64,000 nucleotides of DNA, from NCBI RefSeq assembly GCF_010093595.1, contig NW_022985467.1:1-64000 (forward strand), in the 5' to 3' direction. The position numbers were made by a program, and so were the translations under genes. Source of the stretch: Mytilinidion resinicola (Eukaryota > Ascomycota > Dothideomycetes > Mytilinidiales > Mytilinidiaceae). The notes beneath the pieces were generated by a model that was given only the letters and a program-made list of their open reading frames with translations, was not told the DNA's origin and ran no database searches. Shown one piece after another: positions 23,796 through 35,100 of the stretch (its first letter is position 1; each line of letters starts with the position of its first letter).

Positions 23796-25680
23796 AGCTT
23801 AAAAACTATAGAAAAAGCAATTTAATAGAAACTAATAGATATTTAGCTTAGGAAAATTTATAAAGCTATTCTATTATATTATTTCTATATAGTAGGCTAT
23901 TTTCCTAAGTAGTATATATATAGCTACTTCTAAAAACTATAAAAAAGGTAATTTAATAGAAATAAATAGATATCTAGCTTAGGAAAAGTTATAAAGCTAT
24001 TCTACAGCATTTTTTCTATACTTTAAGCTATTTTCCTAAGTAATATATATATAGCTAGTTTAGTAAAAATAAATTAAATAATAAAAAAGCTAATTTAATA
24101 GAAATAAATAAATATTTAGCTTAGGAAAGTTTATAATACTATTTTCCTACATTTTTTCTATACTTTAAGCTTTTTTCCTAAGTAGTATATATATAGCTAC
24201 CTCTAAAAACTATAAAAATAGATATTTAATAGAAATAAATAGATATTTAGCTTAGGAAAATTTATAGAGCTTTTCTACTATATTTCTTCTATACTTTAAG
24301 CTATTTTCCTAAGTAGTATATATATTACTAGCTTTATAAACTAGGAAAAATTATAAATTATAAAAATAGTAATTTAATAGAAATAAATAGCTATTTTACT
24401 TAGGAAAATAAATAGAGCTATTCTATACTACTTTTTCTATATACTAAGCTATTCTCCTAAGTAATATATATATAACTAGCTCTAAAAACTAAAAAAGCTT
24501 AAAAAATAGTAAATATAGGAATCTAGTTAAAAATAATAGGTATCTAGCTTAGGAAAATATCTAAAGCTATTCTGCAGTATTTCTTCTATACTTTACGCTA
24601 TTTTCCTAAGTAATATATATATAACTAACTTTAAAAACTAGAAAAAATTATAAATAAAAAAAGAGCTAATTTAATAGAAATAAATAGATATCTAGCTTAG
24701 GAAAATCTATATAGCTATTCTATGCTATTTTTTCTATATACTAAACTATTCTCCTAAGTAAAATATATATAACTAACTTTAAAAACTAGAAAAGATTATA
24801 AATTATAAAAATAATAATCTAAGTAAAACTAGTAGATATTTAGCTTAGGAAAATAAATAGAGCTATTCTATACTAATTTTTCTATATACTAAGCTATTTT
24901 CCTAAGCAAGATATATATAATTAGCTTTAAAAACTAGAAAGTTTAAAAACTAAAATAAAAAATAGTAATTTAATAGAAATAAGTAGATATCTAGCTTAGG
25001 AAAATCTATATAGCTGTTCTATACTACTTTTTCTATATACTAAGCTATTTTCCTAAATAATATATATATAAATAACTTTAAAAACTAGAAAAAATTATAG
25101 ATTATAAAAATAATAATTTAATTAAAATAAATAGCTATATAGCTTAGGAAAATAGATAAAGCTGTTCTATACTATTTATTCTATATACTAAGCCACTCTT
25201 CTAAGTAATATATATATAGTTAAGCTTTAAAACTAGAAAATTTAAAAACTAAAATAAAAAAGGGTAATTTAATAGAAACTAATAAATATCTAGCTTAGGA
25301 AAAACTCTAAAGCTATACTACAGCATTTTTTCTATACTTTAAGGCATTTTCCTAAGTAGTATATATAACTAGCTCTAAAAAACTAGTAGTAATAAAATAA
25401 ATAGTAAAATAGGTAATTTAATATAAACTAATATATATCTAGCTTAGGATAATTTATATAGCTATTTTATAGTATTTTTTTCTATATAATAAGCTATTTT
25501 TATTAGTAATATATATATAACTACTCTTAAAAACTATAAAATAGGTAGTTTAATAGAAATAAATAGATATTTAGCTTAGGAAAAGTTATATAGCTATTCT
25601 ACTATATTTTTTCTATATTCTAAGCTATTTTCCTAAGTAGTATATATATAAATACCTTTAAAAACGGGCGCTATTAACTA

Positions 25681-26049
25681 TACACCCCCTTTTTTCTATA
25701 TATATATCTTTTTTTCTCTAATAAAAAGTATACTAATATTCCTCCCCTAAAATATTAAAGTTTTTTATTAGATTATTATTATATTATCTAATTTTAGTAG
25801 AGGTAGAAAAGCGTATATAAGCTAGTAACTATATATAAGTTATTAATTACTTCTATATAAAGCTTTTAGTAAGTTTAGTTTAGTTTATTTTTACTTAGCT
25901 TTAAAGAACTAATATAAATATTATTAGGTTACTTACCTTATTCTTTTTTTTTCTTACGCCTATAACCTAAACCTTTCGCCTATATTAACGTGGAGTAGAA
26001 ATATTATCTAGAGTTACCCTGCTTTAGGGAAAATAGCTGTTTTAAAGCT
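25681..26049. other. AT-rich border sequence
   Basis: This is unrepeated AT-rich DNA at the right edge of the repeat block. I see no gene. Normal codon-rich composition begins abruptly at about 26050. Confidence 0.5.
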
Positions 26050-26785
26050 TAAAAAGCTGCCGGCCGAGATCCGCCAACAAATCGTTGCCGACACTATCGA
26101 GGTGTTGCGCAGCTGGTTTCCACACCCCACAAAGTTGGTCGAGTATGTCCTGACGCCGAAATGCATTGGCCATCTCAATGCCCCCAATGCCCGCTACGAA
26201 AGTCTCCTTAAGGCGTCGAATCGAACGTGGCCTGGCATTGAGGAGGTTTGTATTCCGTACTTCCGGACGCAGTCAAAAGTTTACCCTGGAGATGGCTTCG
26301 ATTATCACGGGCCCGTGTTCGACGTGGAAGAGTTGTACGAAAGGTGGACTTCAGAATACTTCGACTTTCCTTACCCCTACGACTAGACTACCTTCGAAAT
26401 TACCTTCAGCAATCGACTACCGAATTCGATCAAGCGAGTGTACGTCGACCTTAGCACGCCACCAGGGTTGCTAACGTCACTTGAAAAAAAGAACTCACGA
26501 TACCAAGAATCTTTTTTGGAGTACGCGAATCAAGTTCTCATATGGCTTAACGAGGACTGGGAAGGTGCTGTCTTGAATGGGAAACTGCCCGACTTGAAGT
26601 GGTCTGGGACCTTGCCCACAAGCCAGGTGGATGCGCTGATGAATGCCCGAGTTCATTAGCAAGCAGAATGGTGTTGGCTCAGCTGTGAGGAGGATGAGGA
26701 GAGAAAGCTTCTGTTTCCCTTCTTCGAACAAGTGATCTCACTTCTTGAAGCGAAGCGAATTGCTGAAGCGTTCGTAGGAAAATGA
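26050..26785 (+). pseudogene. Truncated 2EXR/F-box-like gene relic at the block border
   Basis: One plus-strand frame is coding-like from 26050 to the TGA at 26783-26785, interrupted only by TAG at 26384-26386 and TAG at 26657-26659. It begins SLKKLPAEIRQQIVADTI, resembling the LPxELR start of fungal 2EXR or F-box-like domains, and continues with hydrophilic sequence lacking a motif I recognise. No start codon precedes it: upstream the frame runs into the AT-rich block, so the N-terminus is lost. TAG can arise from CAG or TGG by a single C-to-T or G-to-A change, so RIP spreading from the repeats may have made both stops. A 52-bp intron ending at the first TAG is conceivable but would shift the frame. 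The family call is tentative. Confidence 0.55.
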
Positions 26786-27159
26786 ACTTGAAGGGCTAGA
26801 TGATCGCAACGAAGGACCAGACGGAGAAAGTGAATGCGACAGATTCGACAGCGATACTTAAACATGGAGGAATAGTGGGAGCACGGCTTTAATCTGGGAT
26901 GGTAGCCCCGATCAATCGTGCAGATGGTTCGTCACAGTCTCCTCAATCATGGGTAATGCAAAGGGAATCGAGATGAGACGGATCGTGCGTGTGTTATGGT
27001 TTGCGATGGATGAAGTCGGGAAGCTTTAAAGTTTCTAAGTATGTAGCTGCTGACTCAGCGCCCGGATGAAGGTCGGGTGTTTGTGAGATTCTACGCACCT
27101 CAAAATGGTCCTCCTCCATCACCACTTCATAGCAACCATCTACATGCGCTGCTCTTTGG
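26786..27159. other. Intergenic, upstream of the 27160 gene
   Basis: Composition is normal. No feature recognised; it should hold the promoter and 5' UTR of the following gene. Confidence 0.4.
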
Positions 27160-28410
27160 ATGCGCAGTCTTTCCATCGCCTCTTTTCGCGTGCCAGTCTA
27201 CGCGATATGGCCCTCTCGCCACCCCCTCGCCGCGCAATGGCTCTCCTCCGCCCGCCGCAATCAAAACCACGTCCGCGCCTTCAGCCTCTTCAAGCTCGCC
27301 CACGCTAAGACAACGCTCGGCGCCCATGGAATCAAAGCCTATACGCCCTTCCATCCGCCGGAGCTGCGTGACGACCGACTTGTCAACATATACGTGAAGA
27401 ACACCGGAACAACTGGCGCGGATGGGGATGAGAAGGCGGTGAAGAAACGAAGGGGACATACACCAATGGACCGACTCCGCCTCGTTAGCACCGTCCCTGC
27501 GTCGAAACTACTCACAGACATTCCACGAGGCTCATACCTACTACCAATTCCCAGCGAGATCCCTTCCGCCTTCGGGTCCGAGTTCGTTTTCAACACACCA
27601 CCTGATGCTGCCCTCACCGCCCTGGAATACGAGCTGCGCGAGATCCCTCCCGTGGTGCCGATCAAAGAGCCGAGCAAGAAAGCTAGGAATCACTTCAAAG
27701 GATTGGCAGAAATATACTTCTCCTTCACCCAGGCGCCCTCTCGCTACAAGGAGCTCTTGAAGAATATAGCTACAAAACTCGCTTCTCATCGCCCGGTGGA
27801 GATCCATGTTCGCGTCCCGATAAAGGGTGGTTTTAGCCAAGAGAAAGAGAAAATCTCATTCGACTGGCATTGGGCTACGCACCCTCATTTGTGGCCGGAG
27901 GTAATACTCAATGCGATGCCGGAAGGAACCTACGTCCAAATAAGACCGTACTTCGGGAACAATGAGCTCGCCTGGGTAGTTGGGCGTCACTCGAAACCTC
28001 TTAAAGTGGGAGTTTCAGACCACTTGCAAGATGCTGAAAGTCGGGCCTTGCCACATCACTTGGATTTCACTCCGAGGGTAGAGAAGATGCGAAAAGCACA
28101 GATTGAGCTGGAGGAGAGGGGAATTGGAATGCCGATACTTGCTAAGCGGAAGAAGTTTAGAGAGGAGTTGAAGAAAAGAGAGGCGGATGGGGAACCGGTG
28201 CCGCCTTCGGAACTTCCACTATGGTACAAGACTAGGGTGAATACGGCCAAGAAATTCAAGGCCTTGAAGATGGTGGACAGGATCGAAAGGGAGAACAAGA
28301 AGAAGAGGAACTTCGAGCCCCGTTTGCTGAGGAAATTGGGGAAGTTGGAAGTCGATGGGCAGGGGTCGTGGACGATGCAAGGGGGGGACGCAAAACGCCG
28401 ACGAGACTAA
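27160..28410 (+). CDS. Conserved-looking basic protein of unknown function, probably mitochondrial
   Basis: A single 416-residue exon. The first 50 residues are rich in Arg, Ser and Ala and nearly free of acidic residues (MRSLSIASFRVPVYAIW...), as in a mitochondrial targeting presequence. Residues 90-260 look globular, with a tryptophan- and histidine-containing segment (FDWHWATHPHLWPEV). The last 130 residues are strongly basic and helical, rich in KKRR and REELKKRE runs, like mitoribosomal or RNA-binding proteins. I do not recognise the family. The ATG at 27160 is chosen because it gives the presequence-like N-terminus and the longest frame. Location in mitochondria and any role in mitochondrial gene expression are inferences from composition only. 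Confidence 0.75.
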   Translation: MRSLSIASFRVPVYAIWPSRHPLAAQWLSSARRNQNHVRAFSLFKLAHAKTTLGAHGIKAYTPFHPPELRDDRLVNIYVKNTGTTGADGDEKAVKKRRGHTPMDRLRLVSTVPASKLLTDIPRGSYLLPIPSEIPSAFGSEFVFNTPPDAALTALEYELREIPPVVPIKEPSKKARNHFKGLAEIYFSFTQAPSRYKELLKNIATKLASHRPVEIHVRVPIKGGFSQEKEKISFDWHWATHPHLWPEVILNAMPEGTYVQIRPYFGNNELAWVVGRHSKPLKVGVSDHLQDAESRALPHHLDFTPRVEKMRKAQIELEERGIGMPILAKRKKFREELKKREADGEPVPPSELPLWYKTRVNTAKKFKALKMVDRIERENKKKRNFEPRLLRKLGKLEVDGQGSWTMQGGDAKRRRD

Positions 28411-29135
28411 GGCCGGAGAGACTGCCAAAGAAAGGGCCGGCAAACCGCTACACTTGAGCATCGCACTCGGCGAGCTCAATTGCTCGTGCGAAGATCGAAT
28501 ATTTGCAGAGAACTCAGTTTAAACGATATAATTGGCACAAGTTTTTGACCCTAGGGAAAGGGCTTTTGTCGCCCAAAGGCGGAGGACTCCATCCCTCTAC
28601 GTCAACAGTTCCCATATGCTCTACCCAACTCGCGCCCACCACACAGCATCATCCACTCTTCATCAATCACGCTAATGTCCCCCAATCACCTGTCGAGCAA
28701 TCAAGCCACACTCATTCGTGTCCTCATGAAAAGCCCCGCATCCGCAGCCATGACAGCCTAATAAGGCCAAGCTATGCGCCCATCGATAACTTCCGAATCC
28801 TTTCGCTGCTCGTAAATCTCTATATGGTGCGCCTGCTGAAGTGACTTCACCATAGCCGCGGCAAGGTCAGAAAGCGTACGACGATTTGGTTCACAATCCT
28901 CAAACAGTTAGCAGTACCTGAGCCATGTCATCTGCCATAGCAAGCTGAAGTATTCTTTAGCAAGCTCGCGCGTCCGACGCCCCTCTCCCTCTCCTAACCT
29001 TCGATACCTCAACTCCACCACATTGTTCCTGGCCCTCTGTGATAGTCGTGACACTAGAATAGCCCAGCGCCTCACAGTTAGGGGAGGTCATAACATCCCC
29101 CTTCACGTTCGCCTTACGGATACCCAGCTCACCAT
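28411..29135. other. Intergenic between convergent genes
   Basis: Shared 3' region of the plus-strand gene ending at 28410 and the minus-strand gene ending at 29136. Open frames here are short and unconvincing, and no terminator-like or repeat structure was noticed. Confidence 0.4.
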
Positions 29136-32100
29136 CTACGCTTCGACTAGCTCGTCCAAGCTGACCCCCTCTCCTCGTAGCAGGGTACCCATGTGTGACC
29201 TCTCGAAACTTTGTCCCTTTCGCCGAATACCCACCAGCGCCCTCAAGAAACCAATCGGCGAGACGGCGAAGCGACAGTCCTCCAGCGCATGCGCCACCAT
29301 GCTCCTATCTCGCGGCATAACGAACCCATCACTTCTTGCATGTTCCGTTTCATAGCAGAGGCCTAGGAACAGACGCACTCGCTCGTATTCATCCCAGCTT
29401 CGAAAGTAGAGCTGGCCCGCGAAGAGATTTACCAAAGTTGGGACGGGAATCAGTTGTGACGGGAGAGCCGCAGGTAAGAATGCAGGAAGGGCGAAGAACG
29501 AGAGGTCCTCGAACGAGCGCATGGAGAGTCGGGTGCGGGGGCTGTAGGTATGTAGGGTTACTTGTCGATAGTCCATGATAGATGGAAGCAGTTCGTTTGC
29601 CTCTGTCGGGCTGATGATTAGGTAAGTGCCTTCTCCGCGGGCGTTGGTGCGACTGATGATCCAATTCACTGGCCGAACATAGAAATCGGACGTCTCATGT
29701 TCTTTGATCTGGACTGTTTTCGCGAAGTCGCGAGAGACCAGGAGCTCATTCTTCGGCCATTCTTCGATCCCTGTATGCTCTCCAGCGCTGGTGGAGTGCA
29801 AGCTAGCGAAGGCATCTTGGTACGCTGTTGTCCGTCCTGAGGGTGATAGGTTCCCACTTTGCACAAAGCTCCGGATAATGGGATGAATCGTGTGGCGGCA
29901 TGGTTCCACAGGTCGTGGCCGCTCTATCTCCTGCTCCCTCTCGTTCTCCGGTGAAAGCTCACGTTCTTGCTCTTCTTGCAGAGTCGCCCCGGCTAGCGAT
30001 GTGATGTTATACTCCAAGCACTTTTGGATGATCGCATTGACCTGATCTATCCGATGGGTCATCGACTCTTTTTCGGAATCAGTAGCGATGCTGTGAAGTG
30101 ATCTAGACGAGTCCAAGCCGTATCGCTCTTCCAGACTCTGTGCTTCGGGCTCGAGAAGCATTTTCGCAACTTCCAAAGAGAGGTTACCCTCCGAGTCCCT
30201 TTCGCTCACTTCCAGGGCGCACTGCTGCTTCTGGTATCGTAGTCCTTGCCGTGCCCACAACAAGAGCTCTTTTTTCGCCTTTGCGCACGAATTCCGAATG
30301 CACCACTCCAAGACGCCTTTCATGCCAATTCTGTCCTCGGTAGATGTGCCGCTGCAGCTTTGGATTTGCATCTCAATCTCTTTCGACGCAAAGGCGACGA
30401 CGGACTGACCTTTGCCAAGATTGCGCATGCGCATACATGCTTGCACAAATTGATCCTTTGTCAGCAGCGGACCTAGCGTGACGGCAGCTCTGTAGTCTGG
30501 AAGCTTTAGGTCAGTACCGCGTGTATGTGCTTGATCGAGATACACTAGGCATCGGTCCATTTGACGTAAGAACGGAGAAACGTTGAGAGGTTCCAGCGTC
30601 TCGTTGCGATCAAGGACAAAAAGAACGTCCTCATCGTTGAAGAATACCACTGCTTGCGCGTCTTGTTGACCCCTCGTGAGCTCCAGCCACTGACGCGCGA
30701 CTTGTTCGTTTTGAAGATCAAGAACTTGAGCACCAACATCAATGATGACACGGACCGGCGGCCGTGAGGCGACAACATTAGAGAGCAGCAACTTCGCGTT
30801 GACGGTCGTTCCTAGTCCGGGCCGTTCTTGAATTCGCTGGTAGTTGTTTTCGTCTCCCAAAAGGTTGTACATGACCATCGCGTTGGTGTGCAGTTGCTCT
30901 GGAAGATCGCATTGCTCGATTGACAGCGGAAGGATGTACCTGCTATCGTTTGTTCCACTGAAACCAGTAGTTGGGTGGGCCCTCGTCTGCGCAATGTCCC
31001 AGCCTGAGGAAGATAGCTTATGAGGAAACTCGCGCATTTCTTTCGGGAAGACTAGATGCGAGAGATAGAAATCAATCACTCCCTTGGCAAAACGGAGACG
31101 TGGAAAGAGTTTAGTATTGCATATATCGACGTCCTGGAGGTTGATCCCTTTGACCTGCCGGAACGCCAGAGGTATGTCTTCGAGTCCGACGTCATGGATC
31201 CAAGCTTCGTACTCTTCTTGGGCATTGTCGCAGCGGTAAAGCGCGTCAAAGGCCTTTAGGAGCTCCTCATTTGCAAGTCCCTTGTAGTAATAGGAAAGAC
31301 AAGTCAATATGATGGTGGAATCAGGATGGCTATACTCGGCACGGGCGGATGGCATATCCTTGGCGCGGAATGGAACAGCAAGCTGTGAGCGACTTTGGTC
31401 AAGACCGTACTGAACACGCCACCGCTTCTCCTTGAAAGCAAAGCTAAGTGCTCCACACGCTATCATGCCCCGGAGAACAAGGATTGTGCTCCACATCGAC
31501 TCATCCATCTTGCTGTCATCCTTCATTTTGAGCAACGACTCGATATCTTGTTTCGACACCCTAAGATCTGTGATGAGTTTGATGAGCTGGTCGCGGGTTT
31601 GTGGTGGTAGGTTTCGGACTTTCAATAGACCCGTCGACAGCCCGGTGGAGCAGATGTCGCAGGCGAGATTCCTGAGGAGATGTTCCCCGGCTGCTGTTTG
31701 AACAATGCGAATGTGAGGGAAGCTTCCGAGTCCGTTCTTTGCTTCCACCTCGACGCCCTCGGGGAATGCGGCGAGCGTCTTGACCGCAAGCTCAGAGAAT
31801 CTTCCCAAGGTACTCTGAATCAGACTCCATCGATCGGAGCTGAATTCAATTTGACGTTGCGTGCCCATCGTGTATATAAGCTCGAAGATAACACTTAGAA
31901 TTTCGTCACTCTCGTCAAGGATGTCTCGCGCGTGTCTGTGTAGCCAATGCTGAGTCTTGATCATCTCCCTTCCCACCTGCAGTTGGTTGGAGAGGATGCT
32001 CTCGTAACCCATCAGCTCAAAAGACAAAAGATGCTCTGGCTGAGAGAGGAGAATGCCGCCTACGCGCATACATTCTTGGTACAGCTCTCGAATCCAGACG

Positions 32101-35100
32101 GCCTGTTCGACTGACACCCGAAGTGATCGAGAGAAAGGCATGTAGTAAATAGGTCGACCAAGCAAGCCACTGCATTTGGAAATTAGCGTGTTAAGCATTT
32201 GGGGAGCTAATGGCTTCAGCACAACCACCCGCGCGAGCCTTTGTGTCGTATCGGCGAGAAATGCCGCAACAATTGGTACGATGACGGAGGATTTGCCTTC
32301 TCCCATGTTAAGTTGCAGGATTGAGTTCAAATTCGATGATGGTTCGATCATTTCCATTGCAATTCGGGCTTGCACTGGACGTATCAAGAGATTACCCTCA
32401 AGTTCCAGAAGTAGCCAATCGGGACGTGTGTTCGGATTCCAACCCTCATGGCCTGGGTGAGTGAGCTCTTTCACAATATCCACCGGATTCTCGACATAGC
32501 CTTTGCAGGCTTTGACAAGTCGCTGCGCACATTGAAGTTCCGTAAGTGCTACACCGTACTGGATCAAAACTCGCTTCCATTTTTCATCCAAAGTTTTTCG
32601 CTTTGGGTATGCCAAATGCTGTAGCAAGGACAAAGGTGAGAGACGTGGCGCAAGGTCAGACCAAATATTGCGGGCCGCCATCTGGGTGTGTCCGGTTCGC
32701 ATTGCCTCACAAATGCGGTTGTATATATACCCAACGTGCCGATTACACGACTCCAGATGATATTGAATTGCGGCCTTCAAATCTTCCTTCGAGCCACAAA
32801 GTTCCGGGAGGGCCTCGGAGGCCTCGAGAGACTCGTAGCTTCGCTGCAAGTCTTCAGCGTACTTTTGGTCGAATCTACCCTCGGGCTTGGTGCGAAGCAG
32901 AGTTAGCAACGCCTCCATGCGTTGCTTTTGAACCCCCGCCTTGGTGTGAACCTTGGGCTCCAGGAACGGAGTGAAGATTCCGGTCTTCTGTTGATTTATC
33001 AACGTTGGTGCAGTTGCCTGGAATACATCAAGGTACCGGATGGACCTATTTCTTGGAGGCGTTCTGGGCGCTGGCGATGGGACCAGGTACGAATCGGGCA
33101 CCCCGACCATTCGGCTCAGGCCATTCAATGTAGTCTGCGCTTTGTTCACGTAGTCCAGCAACTCGTTATTCTGAGCACATTCTAGAAAGCGTGTTCGGAC
33201 ATCCCCGATCGCATCTGCCGTGTGGATGTATTTGGCGATGTCATTTCCAGGCACTAGGAGAAGCGGATGATTATCGCGGAATGGTACTCTCCATTGCGGC
33301 ATGAGAGTATCGGCGAATGTATGCGCAGATTGACTCAGAGCTCTCTCGTAGAGTTCGTGACAGCGATTCCAGAAGACCGCGCTAGACTCACCTGGTAGTT
33401 GTGCAAGATCAGACTCCGGAGAATTTGCCCAGTCTTTAGCGTGATGATTGGCCATTTCGACAAGGTCAGCATTTCGCGGTGCGTAGCCTTTCTTTAGATT
33501 AAAGGTGTTATGACTCGGGGACCGCATGTGGCGAAGCCGAGGAACAGTTGCGAATGCCAGAAGGGTCTTGACAAGGCTCTCGTCGTTGCGGCCGCAAAAC
33601 ACCAGCGTTGCCAGAAAGAAGCTAATCCTATACTTGTCCTTCGATTGATCTGCTGACGAAAAGCGATGCTGTAGTGCGCACCATAGATCCGGGAGGAATG
33701 CCTTCCCTTCCGCAAGCCAAGATTGATCGTACCCCAACTGTTCAATCATGGCATCTTTGGGGTGTGAGGGGCCAGTAACGCCGTTGATAGTGACATTCCC
33801 AAAGCCTTCCAAGTACGATTGTATGTTGAACCCAGAACCCAGATCAACGGTCCAGTCACACGCTAGTCTGGCAGCGGCGTATGATCGGAGCTCGCCTTCA
33901 CGGACGAAACCGCGATCACTAGTATCGTATGCGACGTCGTGCTGTGTGGTGTAAGTCTCCGCCCCAAAGCCATCAAGGCAAAATACCGCGTCGCGGAGAG
34001 CGGCTCGCTCCATAAGGAACTTCTCGCCGTCCGTCAAATCCTCGACAGCTGTATCAACCTGATCACCTTGCAAGAAGCTGAGCTTTGAATAGTGCCGACG
34101 AATTCTGTCGACCTCCGTGGCGAACGCATTGTGTTGTGAAAGCGGCGGCAGATCAGACCAATCTACTGTCTGCATTACCTTCAGGTGCAGCGGGTAGAAG
34201 TTACGGCGTGGCGTAAGATCAGCGATAATCTTGAGAAGCTCATGTTCATCTTTCGAGGGATTATCATATGATCTCATAGATGCGCTCCGGATGCAATCAA
34301 GGGCCTCTTCCGTGCCGGTCGTCGCTGTCAATTTGTCTGGTAGACAGTGTGCAGTCACGGCGTGGAGATACGTCTTATAGAGATTGCCTCTCAAAGTAGT
34401 GTTGCCAGTCAGCTTTCTCAAGTTGAGATCCAAATCGTAGGCGTAGTACCCGACCTGACGTGCGGCCTCATCAGTCTTCACGCTGACTTCGACGTGATCA
34501 ACACTGCGGGCGAATTGAACGTCTCCAAATGGGACAATCACGCATCGCTCTTTACCGCACCCAGTACCACCAGGCGTGGTGAGGACGAGCTTCGATCGTA
34601 GCCCGGTGAATGTTCCGATAGCCTGATCTCGGTCTACTACCAGCCCTCTAAATTGCCTAGACTTCAAATCGGACATGTCAGGCCCCAGGTCGAAATTCAA
34701 ATTCAGCCGCGGGAGGTGGACAGCAACCTCCTTCGTATTCGCATCCAGGATAGCATGAAGGTAAGTTTTATGCTCCAGAGGATGGAGCAAGGAGGACAGA
34801 CTGCGGCCTGTGGGGCTTTTGGGCTCTACGAGAGCTGTGATTCCTTGTTTCAATTGGTATACGTCTTGGCCATCGGGAATGAGCTCCCACGGGCGTTGCT
34901 CTCGACCCCATGGCGATGAAAGTCGACGCCACTCCACGACGCCAGTGACCACGTTGCGCCAGTGATGGAAATCTTCGATGAATACAATGGGAAAATCCCC
35001 TTCTAGGGCACATGTCGGGACTAGTTCAAACACTTGGCCTTGCGCGTTAATCGTTCTGATGACCAACTCGGAATGGACCATTTTGAAATGGACCTGGTGA

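Larger units (their letters stand above)
20830..25680. repeat. AT-rich satellite of about 130-150 bp units, about 17 copies, each with internal dyad symmetry
   Basis: The marker word agcttaggaaaa recurs at about 22848, 22996, 23127, 23845, 23976, 24118, 24249, 24399 (variant), 24546, 24694, 24842, 24992, 25141, 25292, 25441 and 25573, a spacing of 131-151 bp. Each unit also carries the near-inverse word ttttcctaagta some 50 bp later, so every unit can fold into an imperfect hairpin of about 70 bp. A unit fragment at 20840-20889 continues at 22741 across the Fot1-like element, so the array began before that insertion. A second interruption lies at 23213-23795. No coding capacity is visible. 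Heterochromatin or centromere satellite, or a tandem MITE, are possible identities. Confidence 0.8.

Noticed and set aside
22745..25680. CRISPR-like regular repeats
   Set aside because: The units are continuous, diverged and 130-150 bp long, with no unique spacers, and this is a eukaryotic genome.
26335..26386. Possible 52-bp intron (GTACGA...CTAG) removing the first TAG of the 26050 relic
   Set aside because: Removing it would shift the frame, whereas the coding-like frame continues unchanged across the stop. A second TAG in the same frame also argues for a pseudogene.
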